Assembly (NCBI RefSeq): GCF_017355265.1
Contig: NZ_JADIJQ010000026.1
Span: forward strand, 1-45,085
Direction of reading: 5' to 3'
Source: Tessaracoccus sp. SD287
GTDB taxonomy: Bacteria > Actinomycetota > Actinomycetes > Propionibacteriales > Propionibacteriaceae
Length of the DNA: 45,085 bases
The notes beneath the pieces were generated by a model. It had not been told where the DNA came from, made no database searches, and saw only the letters and a program-made list of their open reading frames with translations. Of the stretch, positions 38,121 to 45,085 are shown in pieces. A program made the position numbers and the translations under genes. Numbering within the stretch: the stretch's first letter is position 1; each line of letters begins with the position of its first letter.

Positions 38121-38189
38121 GGCTTGAGGCTACGCATCGGCGGCGCAGGCGTCGGGGAGGCGTGCCGGGCGCCTGCCATGATGGACGCC

Positions 38190-39056
38190 ATGGTCGTCCG
38201 TCCCTGCACCGAGGTGGTCGGTGACGTCCTCGACTGGTACGACACCACCGCCCGCGACCTGCCGTGGAGACGCGCCGAGTGCACCCCGTGGGGCGTGATG
38301 GTCAGCGAGTTCATGCTGCAGCAGACCCCCGTGAACCGGGTGCTGGGCCCGTGGCGGGAGTGGATGGACCGCTGGCCCGACCCCGCCTCGCTGGCAGCTG
38401 TCGAGTCCGCCGAGGCAGTGGCGGCCTGGGGACGGCTCGGCTACCCCCGCCGGGCACTGCGCCTGCACGCGGCGGCGCGCGCCATCGTCTCCGACCACGG
38501 CGGGCTGGTCCCCTCCGAGGTCGAGGACCTGCTCGCCCTGCCCGGGGTGGGTGAGTACACCGCCGCGGCCATCGCCAGCTTCGGCTTCGGTCGGCGCGCG
38601 CCGGTGGTGGACACCAATGTCCGGCGGGTGTTGGCCAGGCTCGAGTCGCCTGTCGGCGAACAACCCCCGGGTGCCGCCGACCGGCGACGAGCCGAGCGAT
38701 GGTTGCCCGATGACGCGCCCACGGCTGCCCGATGGGCGGCGGCCTCGATGGAACTGGGAGCGCTGGTCTGCACCGCGCGCTCCCCTGCCTGTGACCAGTG
38801 CCCGGTGAGCCCCGACTGCGCCTGGCTGGCAGCTGGTCGCCCCGAATCGGTGACACCTCGGCGGGTCCAGGCCTGGCACGGCACCGACCGGCAGTGCCGT
38901 GGGGTGATGTTGGCCGCCCTGCGCGCTCATCGCGACGGACGCAGCCGTGAGCATCTGCTGGGGTTGTGGGATGACCCGGCGCAGGCAGCACGCTGCCTCG
39001 ACTCGCTGCTGGCAGACGGGTTGGCCCGGGCGACGGGCACCATGGTCACCCTCTGA
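38190..39056 (+). CDS. mutY: A/G-specific adenine glycosylase
   Basis: MutY removes adenine opposite 8-oxoguanine. The 288-residue protein has catalytic Glu40 in SEFMLQQT, the helix-hairpin-helix LPGVGEYTA at 117-125, Asp141 in VVDTNV and the four Fe-S Cys residues 194, 201, 204 and 210. It is short and lacks the NUDIX-like C-terminal domain, as is common in actinobacteria. Three Met codons (38178, 38181, 38190) could start it and none has a clear ribosome binding site. With mutT1 at 2650 the window covers two parts of the 8-oxoguanine defence. Confidence 0.94.
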   Translation: MVVRPCTEVVGDVLDWYDTTARDLPWRRAECTPWGVMVSEFMLQQTPVNRVLGPWREWMDRWPDPASLAAVESAEAVAAWGRLGYPRRALRLHAAARAIVSDHGGLVPSEVEDLLALPGVGEYTAAAIASFGFGRRAPVVDTNVRRVLARLESPVGEQPPGAADRRRAERWLPDDAPTAARWAAASMELGALVCTARSPACDQCPVSPDCAWLAAGRPESVTPRRVQAWHGTDRQCRGVMLAALRAHRDGRSREHLLGLWDDPAQAARCLDSLLADGLARATGTMVTL

Positions 39057-39111
39057 GCTGGCGCGCAGACGCCAATTTCCCGTGGCCAGACGGCTCCCCC
39101 TGGTCCGGTGA

Positions 39112-39186
39112 CCCAGCAACGTGCACCCAGTGAGCCAATCAGCGCCGTCATGCCCGAGTTGGGGTCACTGGGTGCACATTGCTGGG
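39112..39186. repeat. 22-bp inverted repeat with 31-bp spacer
   Basis: Arms 39112-39133 and 39165-39186 are complementary over 22 bp with one mismatch. The element lies between the mutY stop and the TPP riboswitch promoter, in the gene-free stretch 39057-39478. No T-run follows. It could be a REP-like or MITE-like element or an mRNA stem. Confidence 0.75.
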
Positions 39187-39295
39187 GAAGCTGGCGGGGG
39201 TGGCTGATCCAGCATCAAGGGCCTGGCCCGACGTCAGGGTGCGTGGCCCACATGTCAGATGCGTGCATGGCCCACCGGTCGGGTGGACGCGCGTG

Positions 39296-39323
39296 TTCCA
39301 CCTCCGCCTGACCGGCCTATAGT
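39296..39323 (+). promoter_or_regulatory. promoter of the TPP riboswitch-ykoEDC operon
   Basis: The -10 TATAGT is at 39318-39323 and a weak -35 TTCCAC at 39296-39301, 16 bases apart. Transcription would start near 39330, just before the riboswitch. Confidence 0.6.
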
Positions 39324-39332
39324 GGATCACAA

Positions 39333-39423
39333 CACCCACGGGAGTCCGGGAACCGGGCTGAGAGGGGGCTAGTTCGCCCCGACCGTCGCACCTGATCTGG
39401 GTCATGCCAGCGCAGGGAGATGC
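39333..39423 (+). ncRNA. TPP riboswitch (THI element)
   Basis: The conserved THI-box parts are present in order: GGGCTGAGAGGG at 39355-39366 and ACCTGATCTGGGTCATGCC, then AGCGCAGGGA, at 39390-39418. The element binds thiamine pyrophosphate and normally switches thiamine genes off. It precedes a thiamine-precursor transporter operon, which fits. Confidence 0.95.
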
Positions 39424-39451
39424 TCTTCATGTCGAAAGTCGACATGCACCC

Positions 39452-39473
39452 GTGCCCAATTCGAAAGGGGCAC
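39452..39473 (+). promoter_or_regulatory. possible Shine-Dalgarno sequestering hairpin of ykoE
   Basis: GTGCCC at 39452-39457 can pair with GGGCAC at 39468-39473, enclosing part of the ribosome binding site AAAGGGG (39464-39470) before GTG 39479. An 8-bp hairpin (39428-39446, CATGTCGA with TCGACATG) lies between it and the riboswitch. This suggests translational control; the anti-sequestering partner was not identified. Confidence 0.5.
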
Positions 39474-39478
39474 ACATC

Positions 39479-40156
39479 GTGACCACCACCAGGAGTTCCT
39501 CCACCTCAGGCGCCACCTCGGGCGCCACCCCCGACGTCACCGACACCGACGACCTGACCGCCCCCCGGGCCCACCGCGGCTGGCGCGTCGTCGACATCGT
39601 CGTCACCGCCGTGCTCGGCGTGGCCATCGGCCTGATCTTCTGGGTCTGGAACGGCATCGGCGGCGTCTGGTTCGGCGCCATGGACGCCCTCACCCCGGGT
39701 CTGGGCGGGCTGGCGGTCGGCATCTGGTTGCTCGGCGGTGTCGCTGGCGGCCTGATCATCCGCAAGCCCGGCGCCGCCGTGCTCGTCGAAGTGATTGCCG
39801 CCGCCGTCTCTGCCGCCATCGGCAACCAGTGGGGCATCACCACCCTCTACTCGGGCCTGGCCCAGGGTTTGGGCGCCGAACTGGTCCTGCTCGTCTTCCT
39901 GTACCGACGTTTCACCTTGTCGGTGGCCATGCTCGCCGGTGTGGGCGCCGGCGCCGGCGCCTGGCTGCTCGAATGGGTACTGGGCAACCGTGCCAAGTCG
40001 TTCGAGTTCAACGCCATCTACCTCGGCTGCCTGGCCCTGTCCGGCGCGGTGCTGGCCGGGGTGCTCGGATGGCTGCTCACCAAGGCGCTGGCCGGCACCG
40101 GCGCCCTGGACCGGTTCGCGTCTGGCCGCGAGGTCAGCACCGGAAGCCAGGCGTGA
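39479..40156 (+). CDS. ykoE: ECF transporter substrate-binding membrane protein YkoE
   Basis: The 225-residue protein has five or six membrane helices (for example VVDIVVTAVLGVAIGLIFWV and LAVGIWLLGGVAGGLII), with a short Thr/Ser-rich N-terminus. It is the S component that captures the vitamin, probably the pyrimidine HMP or thiamine. The assignment rests on the TPP riboswitch and the YkoD/YkoC order of the downstream genes. I chose GTG 39479 because AAAGGGG lies upstream; an upstream ATG at 39404 lies inside the riboswitch. The stop overlaps ykoD as GTGA. Confidence 0.9.
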   Translation: MTTTRSSSTSGATSGATPDVTDTDDLTAPRAHRGWRVVDIVVTAVLGVAIGLIFWVWNGIGGVWFGAMDALTPGLGGLAVGIWLLGGVAGGLIIRKPGAAVLVEVIAAAVSAAIGNQWGITTLYSGLAQGLGAELVLLVFLYRRFTLSVAMLAGVGAGAGAWLLEWVLGNRAKSFEFNAIYLGCLALSGAVLAGVLGWLLTKALAGTGALDRFASGREVSTGSQA

Positions 40157-41661
40157 CCGCTGCTGCCCTGATCACCGCCCAGGACTGGGGGTGGCGCCAC
40201 GCGTCACGCCGGAACTGGGCGGTGCGCGAGCTCAGCTTCACCATCGCCGAGGGCGAGCGGGTGCTGCTGCTGGGCGCCTCGGGTTCGGGCAAGTCGACCC
40301 TGCTGCACGCCCTGGCCGGGGTCATCTCCGGCGACGAGGGCGAACAGGCCGGCCGCCTGCTGATCGATGGACGCCACCCGACCCGCTGCATCGGCCGGGT
40401 CGGGCTGGTCCAGCAGGACCCGGAGTCGTCGGTGGTGCTGGCCCGGGTCGGTGATGACGTCGCCTTCGGCTGCGAGAACCTGCAGGTGCCCCGCGAACAG
40501 ATCTGGCCGCGGGTGCACCACGCCCTGGCCGAGGTCGGCCTGGACGTCTCGTTGCGCCACCCCACCTCGGCCCTGTCGGGGGGCCAGAAGCAGCGTCTGG
40601 CGCTGGCCGGGGCGATCGCCATGCAGGCCGACATCCTGCTGTTGGACGAACCGACAGCCAATCTTGACCCCGACGGCATCACCCAGGTCGTCGACGCCGT
40701 CGGACGGGCGGTGGCCGACCGCCATCGCACCCTGGTCGTGGTCGAGCACCGGGTCGACACCTGGCTCGACCTGGTCGACCGGGTCATCGTCCTGGGACCC
40801 GAGGGCGGCGTGCTCGCCGACGGACCGGCCCGCGCCACCATCCAGGCGCACCGCGACGCCCTGCTCGCCGCCGGCGTCTGGGTGCCGGGCGCCCCGGTCC
40901 CAGCGGTCGCCCTGCCGACGGCGGGCGGGGCACCCGCGACCGGAGGCACTCCGGCGATCCTGTCCGCCCACGACCTGTCCATCGGACGCAGCCTCGACCA
41001 CGTCGTCCAACAAGCCCTGGACGTGGAACTGCCCCAGGGTGTCTCGATGGTGCTGACCGGGGCCAACGGCGTCGGCAAGTCCACCCTGGCATTGACCCTG
41101 GCCGGTCTGCTGCCCCCGTTGTCCGGTCATGTTCGGGCCGCCGAGGCGTTGCGCCCGGCTGCTCGACGCGGCTGGCGTGGGCGCAAGGTCGACCCCCCCG
41201 ACCCGACCACGTGGCACTCGGCCGACCTGACCACCCGCATCGGCACCGTCTTCCAGGAACCCGAGCACCAGTTCGTCGCCTCGACCGTGCGTGAGGAACT
41301 CACCGCCGGCCCCCGCGCGCTGGGCTGGGACGAGGCGCGCATCGCCGAACGCACCGACGCCCTGATGGACTCGCTGCGCCTGGCCCCGCTGGCCAACGCG
41401 AACCCGTTCACCCTGTCGGGCGGTGAGAAGCGGCGACTCTCGGTGGCCACCGTGCTCGCCACCGGACCGCGGGTGATCATCCTGGACGAGCCCACCTTCG
41501 GGCAGGACCGCAACACCTGGATCGAGCTCGTCGGGCTCGTGCAGCAGCAGGTCAGCGCCGGCGCCAGCGTGCTGTCTGTCACCCACGACGCGGCCTACCT
41601 CACCGCGCTGGGCCAGCACCACCTGCGGTTGACCGACCACGGACTGCAGGTCGTCCGATGA
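40153..41661 (+). CDS. ykoD: ECF transporter tandem ATPase YkoD
   Basis: The 502-residue cytoplasmic protein carries two fused ABC ATPase domains, the usual YkoD layout. Domain 1 has Walker A GASGSGKST, signature LSGGQKQRLALA and Walker B LLLDEPTANLD. Domain 2 has GANGVGKST, LSGGEKRRLSVA and IILDEPTFGQD. Each domain pairs with the other to energise the importer. The GTG 40153 overlaps the ykoE stop. The open frame extends upstream through ykoE only as a shadow. Confidence 0.95.
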   Translation: MTAAALITAQDWGWRHASRRNWAVRELSFTIAEGERVLLLGASGSGKSTLLHALAGVISGDEGEQAGRLLIDGRHPTRCIGRVGLVQQDPESSVVLARVGDDVAFGCENLQVPREQIWPRVHHALAEVGLDVSLRHPTSALSGGQKQRLALAGAIAMQADILLLDEPTANLDPDGITQVVDAVGRAVADRHRTLVVVEHRVDTWLDLVDRVIVLGPEGGVLADGPARATIQAHRDALLAAGVWVPGAPVPAVALPTAGGAPATGGTPAILSAHDLSIGRSLDHVVQQALDVELPQGVSMVLTGANGVGKSTLALTLAGLLPPLSGHVRAAEALRPAARRGWRGRKVDPPDPTTWHSADLTTRIGTVFQEPEHQFVASTVREELTAGPRALGWDEARIAERTDALMDSLRLAPLANANPFTLSGGEKRRLSVATVLATGPRVIILDEPTFGQDRNTWIELVGLVQQQVSAGASVLSVTHDAAYLTALGQHHLRLTDHGLQVVR

Positions 41662-42401
41662 ACCGCCTCAATCCCGTCACCCGGGTGCTGGTCGCGGTGC
41701 TGCTCAGCATTCCGGTGATCATCACCCTGGACTGGCTCTCGGCCACCATCGTCGCCGTCAGCTGCCTGGGACTGGCGATCGGGGTGGGTTTCGGCACCGT
41801 GCGGATGCTGACGCGACTCATCCCCCTGCTGGTGGTGGCCCCCATCGCCGCCCTGTCGATGGCGCTCTACGGTGAGCAGGACGGCCGCGTCTTCCTCGAC
41901 TGGGGGCTGGTGGTGGTCAGCGAGCAGTCGCTGCTGCTGGCGCTGGCGGTGTTCATCCGGGTCTTCGCGCTCGGCATCCCCAGCATCCTGCTGCTGACCA
42001 CCGTCGACCCCACCGACATGGCCGACGGCCTGGCCCAGGTGCTGAAGCTGCCGGCCCGCTTCGTGCTGGGCAGCCTGGCCGGGGTCCGGATGATCGGGTT
42101 GTTCCTGGACGACTGGCGCACCCTGGGCCAGGCCCGCCGGGCCCGCGGACTCGGCGACACCAACCGGCTGCGGCGCTGGCTGACCATGGCCTTCACCCTG
42201 GTCGTGTTTGCGGTGCGTCGCGGGTCGCGGCTGGCGACCGCGATGGAGGCTCGCGGCTTCGGTGGCGGACCCCGCACCTGGGCCCGGACGTCCCGGCTGG
42301 GTGCCGCCGACCTGATTGCCGTGATGATCGCGCTGGCCATCGGCGTCCTGGCGCTGGGAGCGGCGTGGACGTTCGACACCCTCTGGATCGTGGGAAGCTG
42401 A
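41658..42401 (+). CDS. ykoC: ECF transporter T component YkoC
   Basis: The 247-residue membrane protein is the transmembrane coupling subunit. It has five or so helices and the two coupling motifs ARRARGL and a second RG segment, AMEARGFGG, in the cytoplasmic arms, which contact the ATPase. ATG 41658 overlaps the ykoD stop as ATGA. It completes a YkoEDC importer under TPP riboswitch control. Confidence 0.92.
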   Translation: MNRLNPVTRVLVAVLLSIPVIITLDWLSATIVAVSCLGLAIGVGFGTVRMLTRLIPLLVVAPIAALSMALYGEQDGRVFLDWGLVVVSEQSLLLALAVFIRVFALGIPSILLLTTVDPTDMADGLAQVLKLPARFVLGSLAGVRMIGLFLDDWRTLGQARRARGLGDTNRLRRWLTMAFTLVVFAVRRGSRLATAMEARGFGGGPRTWARTSRLGAADLIAVMIALAIGVLALGAAWTFDTLWIVGS

Positions 42402-42406
42402 GAGGC

Positions 42407-42994
42407 GTGGGCATCATCGAGGACCTCGCTGACAAGGTGTTGCAGGTGAGCGGAGACCGCCGCTTCGTGCTGCTCGTCGACGGGGGCTCCGGGGCCGGCA
42501 AGTCCACCCTGGCCCGTGAGCTGGTCAGCCACCTGCGCAGCCGCGCCTCCCAGCACGCCCACCCGGCAGACCCGTTGGCGCGGACGCAGCTGGTGAGCCT
42601 GGACGACTGCTACCCCGGGTGGCAGGGCCTGGCCGCCGGTGCGGCGATGATTCCCGACATGCTGCGCGCCCAGAATCCCGGGTACCCGACGTGGGACTGG
42701 GTCACCCACCAGACCTCCGGGTGGGTCGAGCTGGACGCAGGCGCTGGCATCGTCATCGAGGGCTGCGGGGCGCTCACCCCGCACAACCGTGAACTGGCCA
42801 GCGCCGGGGTGTGGGTCGAACTGGACGCCGAGACCCGCAAGCTGCAGGCACTGGACCGTGACGGCGAGGGCTACCGGCCCTGGTGGGACCTGTGGGCCGC
42901 CCAGGAACGTGCCCACTGGCAGCAGCATCGTCCGCAGCGGCTGGCCGATGTGGTCGTCGACTTCACCAGTGGTCGTCCGCTGCTGCGCTGGTAG
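42407..42994 (+). CDS. P-loop NTPase/nucleoside-kinase-like protein
   Basis: The 195-residue protein has a P-loop GGSGAGKST at 26-34 and resembles uridine kinase-like P-loop kinases, with DDCYPGW as a possible Asp-containing motif and WVELDAGAGIVIEGCG as Walker B. The substrate is unknown. I chose GTG 42407 with GGAAG about 10 bases upstream; a GTG start at 42365 inside ykoC is possible. It follows ykoC by 5 bases and its stop overlaps the -10 of the DegT gene. Confidence 0.75.
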   Translation: MGIIEDLADKVLQVSGDRRFVLLVDGGSGAGKSTLARELVSHLRSRASQHAHPADPLARTQLVSLDDCYPGWQGLAAGAAMIPDMLRAQNPGYPTWDWVTHQTSGWVELDAGAGIVIEGCGALTPHNRELASAGVWVELDAETRKLQALDRDGEGYRPWWDLWAAQERAHWQQHRPQRLADVVVDFTSGRPLLRW

Positions 42995-42997
42995 ATT
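42992..42997 (+). promoter_or_regulatory. -10 element of a probable leaderless DegT transcript
   Basis: TAGATT overlaps the kinase stop codon and ends 6 bases before ATG 43004, without a ribosome binding site. Confidence 0.55.
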
Positions 42998-43003
42998 CGA
43001 AGC

Positions 43004-44167
43004 ATGACCGACGATTTCATTCCTTTCGCCCTTCCGGACATCACCGAGGCCGAAATCGATGCCGTCGTCGAAACAATGCGCAACGGCTGGTTGACCACCG
43101 GCCCCAATGCGGCCGCGTTCGAGAAGGAATTCGCCGACTTCATCACCGAGGGCGCCGGCGGGGTCCATGCCGTGGCCGTCAACTCGGCCACCGCCGGGCT
43201 GCACCTGAGCTACGAGGCGCTCGGCGTCGGGCCCGGTGACGAGGTGCTGGTGCCGGCCTGGACGTTCACCTCCACGGCCGAGGCCGTCCGCTACCTGGGC
43301 GCCGACCCGGTCTTCGTCGACTCCGACCCCGAGACGTTGTGCCTCAGCCTGGACGACGCCGCCGACCGTGTCAGCGAACGCACCAAGGTGATCGCACCGG
43401 TGCACTTCTCGGGGCTGTCGGTGCCCAACCAGGCGCTGACCGACTTCGCCGCCGCCCACGGGCTGAAGGTCGTCGAGGACGCCGCCCACTCGCTGCCCAC
43501 CCGCAACGAGGGCAAGCTGATCGGCACCCACGGCCACGACACCACCGTCTACAGCTTCTATGCCACCAAGACCATGGCCACCGGCGAGGGCGGCATGATC
43601 GTCACCCCCCACGCGGAGCTCGCCAAGCACATGCGCACGATGCGGCTGCACGGCATCAACCGTGACGTCTTCGACCGCTACACCTCGCGCAAGCCGTCGT
43701 GGCACTACGACATCGTGGCGCCGGGCTTCAAGGACAACCTGCCCGACACCGCCGCGGCCATGGGACGGGTGCAGTTGCGTCGCCTGCCCGAGATGACCGC
43801 CCGCCGGGCCTCGATCGCCGCCCGCTACGACCAGGCCTTCGCAGACCTGCCGCTGCAGTTGCCCGCCCATGCCGCCGGGAACAGCAGCCATGCCTGGCAC
43901 CTGTACGTCGCCCGCCTGACCGACGCGTCACCGGTCGACCGGGACACCTTCATCGCGCGGATGGCCGAGGAGCGGGTCGGCACCTCGGTGCACTTCATCC
44001 CGCTGCACCTGCAGCCCTACTGGCGCGACACCTACCAGTTGACCCCCGACATGTTCCCGGTGGCCAGCGCGGAGTTCGCCCGGGTGGCGAGCCTGCCGAT
44101 CTTCAGCTCGATGACCGACCAGCAGGTCGACCGGGTGATCGCTGCGGTTCGCCGCATCCTGTCCTGA
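43004..44167 (+). CDS. DegT/DnrJ/EryC1/StrS aminotransferase
   Basis: The 387-residue PLP enzyme transfers an amino group to a keto-sugar nucleotide. The Schiff-base Lys189 is in YSFYATKTMATGEGG, and Asp159 in VVEDAAHS holds the PLP pyridine nitrogen. The N-terminus (GWLTTGPNAAAFEKEFA) is typical of PglE/WecE-type enzymes. With the PglC-like sugar transferase next to it, an amino-sugar glycan such as a diacetylbacillosamine-like unit is plausible. The specific sugar is inferred. Confidence 0.93.
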   Translation: MTDDFIPFALPDITEAEIDAVVETMRNGWLTTGPNAAAFEKEFADFITEGAGGVHAVAVNSATAGLHLSYEALGVGPGDEVLVPAWTFTSTAEAVRYLGADPVFVDSDPETLCLSLDDAADRVSERTKVIAPVHFSGLSVPNQALTDFAAAHGLKVVEDAAHSLPTRNEGKLIGTHGHDTTVYSFYATKTMATGEGGMIVTPHAELAKHMRTMRLHGINRDVFDRYTSRKPSWHYDIVAPGFKDNLPDTAAAMGRVQLRRLPEMTARRASIAARYDQAFADLPLQLPAHAAGNSSHAWHLYVARLTDASPVDRDTFIARMAEERVGTSVHFIPLHLQPYWRDTYQLTPDMFPVASAEFARVASLPIFSSMTDQQVDRVIAAVRRILS

Positions 44168-44187
44168 CCAGAACCGAAGGAGCATCG

Positions 44188-44832
44188 ATGACCAGCACCC
44201 CCACGACCGCGCGGCTGCGCGGCGGGCTGCGCCGGTTCACCACCAAGCGTGCCTTCGACCTCGTCGCCTCCGGTGCCGGGCTGGTGGTCGGGTCCCCGTT
44301 GTTCCTGGCTGCGGCGCTGGCGATCAAGGTCGACGACCCGGCGGGCCCGGTCTTCTTCCGGCAGCAGCGGGTCGGGCTCGGCGGACGGCTCTTCCGAATC
44401 CACAAGTTCCGCTCCATGTCGGTCGCGAACTCGGGCTCCCTGGTGACCTCGGCCAATGACGCCCGGATCACCCGGGTGGGTGCGATCCTGCGCAAGTCGA
44501 AACTGGACGAGCTGCCGCAGCTGATCGACGTGTTCGTCGGCGACATGTCCCTGGTCGGGCCCCGACCCGAGGTGCCGAAGTACGTCGCCATGTGGGGTGA
44601 ACAGGCCGCCGCCGAGATCTTGTCGGTGCGTCCCGGCATCACCGACCCCGCCTCGATCACCTACCGCAACGAACAGGACGAACTGGCCGGCGCCGATGAC
44701 CCCGAGCAGCACTACGTTGAGGTGATCCTGCCGCGCAAGGTGGCCCTGTACCGCGACTATGTGCGCACGAACTCGGTGCTCGGCGACCTGGCCCTGATCT
44801 GGCAGACGCTGGTCGCCGTGGTGCGCTCATGA
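44188..44832 (+). CDS. bacterial sugar transferase (PglC-like phosphoglycosyl transferase)
   Basis: The 214-residue monotopic membrane protein transfers a sugar phosphate to a polyprenyl phosphate carrier, the first step of glycan assembly. Near the N-terminus is a re-entrant hydrophobic segment (FDLVASGAGLVVGSPLFLAA), followed by FRIHKFRSMS, the catalytic Asp-Glu in SKLDELPQLIDVF and SLVGPRPE. It lacks the N-terminal helices of WcaJ. ATG 44188 has GAAGGAG upstream. An upstream extension within the aminotransferase is a shadow. Confidence 0.92.
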   Translation: MTSTPTTARLRGGLRRFTTKRAFDLVASGAGLVVGSPLFLAAALAIKVDDPAGPVFFRQQRVGLGGRLFRIHKFRSMSVANSGSLVTSANDARITRVGAILRKSKLDELPQLIDVFVGDMSLVGPRPEVPKYVAMWGEQAAAEILSVRPGITDPASITYRNEQDELAGADDPEQHYVEVILPRKVALYRDYVRTNSVLGDLALIWQTLVAVVRS

Positions 44833-44889
44833 CCGGAACCGTGCTGGGCCACGTCACGTCGCACCCGGGTCGTCGAACGAAAGCTCCTG

Positions 44890-45042
44890 GTGTCCCCTCT
44901 TCTGTTGATCGGTGTCCTTCTGCTCGTCATGGGTCTGTGTGCCCGTCTGGTGGGACGGCGCGGCGAGCGCGACCTGATGTGGATCGTGGAGTTCGGTCTG
45001 CTCGGTGCCGGCCTGGTGACCGTCCTGGCGGCGCTGTGGTGA
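44890..45042 (+). CDS. small two-helix membrane protein
   Basis: A 50-residue product with two hydrophobic segments (PLLLIGVLLLVMG and FGLLGAGLVTVLAALW) joined by a charged loop. It begins at GTG 44890, 57 bases after the sugar transferase stop, in the same frame as that gene. Wobble positions are GC-rich as in real genes here. A ribosome binding site is weak (GAACGAAAG). The alternative 78-residue frame over the same DNA (44829-45065) is Arg/Pro-rich and less likely. Function is unknown. Confidence 0.55.
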   Translation: MSPLLLIGVLLLVMGLCARLVGRRGERDLMWIVEFGLLGAGLVTVLAALW

Positions 45043-45061
45043 GCGGGCGGCGGGTGAGGTC

Positions 45062-45085
45062 ATGAGTTCCCCAGTGCCGCCACCC
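45062..45085 (+). CDS. start of a further gene, cut by the window edge
   Basis: ATG 45062 opens a frame that runs to the right edge; only the residues MSSPVPPP are seen. GTGAGG lies immediately upstream with a short spacing. It may continue the glycan locus. Confidence 0.4.

Noticed and set aside
41867..43900. 677-residue minus-strand frame opposite ykoC and the glycan genes
   Set aside because: It crosses several real plus-strand genes and has no recognisable motif.
44829..45065. 78-residue frame with ATGA-type overlaps at both ends
   Set aside because: Its product is Arg/Pro-rich without structure, while the overlapping 50-residue frame encodes two clear membrane segments; the overlaps may be chance.

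Overview
The window is GC-rich, about two-thirds GC or more by eye, and reads as an actinobacterium, most likely a member of the Propionibacteriales. The evidence is a mycothiol synthase fragment and a mycothione reductase, a MutT1-type NUDIX plus histidine phosphatase fusion beside polyphosphate kinase, a 33-residue bS22-like ribosomal protein, DUF2510, Rex beside HemD, and a compressed version of the mycobacterial Rv0495c-Rv0529 gene neighbourhood. The species cannot be fixed from the sequence alone. Coding density is high, and start/stop overlaps (ATGA, GTGA, TGATG) define many operons.

Left part (1-13.7 kb). The end of mshD, ppk1 and a mutT1-like gene lead to the phosphate uptake operon pstS-pstC-pstA-pstB. 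In front of pstS is a two-unit PHO box, and between pstS and pstC is a 16-bp perfect inverted repeat. A sucrase/ferredoxin-like protein and a DUF2510 membrane protein follow. A minus-strand pair encodes mycothione reductase and a NagZ-like lipoprotein, and a divergent SDR follows.

Middle part (13.6-33.4 kb). A seven-gene minus-strand operon carries a histidine phosphatase, TlpA-like lipoprotein, CcdA, ResB, CcsB, an ECF sigma factor and a membrane GerMN protein. A plus-strand gene for an AbiEi-like/DUF559 nuclease-fold protein (20159-21073) is flanked on both sides by arrays of one related 22-bp repeat with a 41-bp basic period. These arrays are the most unusual structure in the window. Minus-strand genes follow: hemD (fused to a degenerate methyltransferase domain), rex with a Rex-like operator, a glutaredoxin, bS22, DUF488, proC and asd. 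Then come an orphan FGGY kinase, a cytoplasmic serine hydrolase, and the CPBP protease-like/proline dehydrogenase/TIM-barrel operon.

Right part (32.5-45 kb). A cysteine-rich protein and a VOC protein precede the divergent radA and disA pair. A holin-like membrane protein, a Ser/Thr/Pro-linker membrane protein and mutY follow. A TPP riboswitch, with a hairpin that can mask the ribosome binding site, then precedes a YkoEDC-type thiamine-precursor transporter. The window ends in the start of a glycan locus: a P-loop kinase, a DegT aminotransferase, a PglC-like sugar transferase, a 50-residue membrane protein and the first codons of another gene.

Six genes (SDR, asd, the cysteine-rich protein, radA, disA, DegT) have a TANNNT hexamer 6-7 nt before their ATG and no ribosome binding site, which suggests leaderless transcripts. 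All family assignments come from recognising motifs by reading; no search was run.
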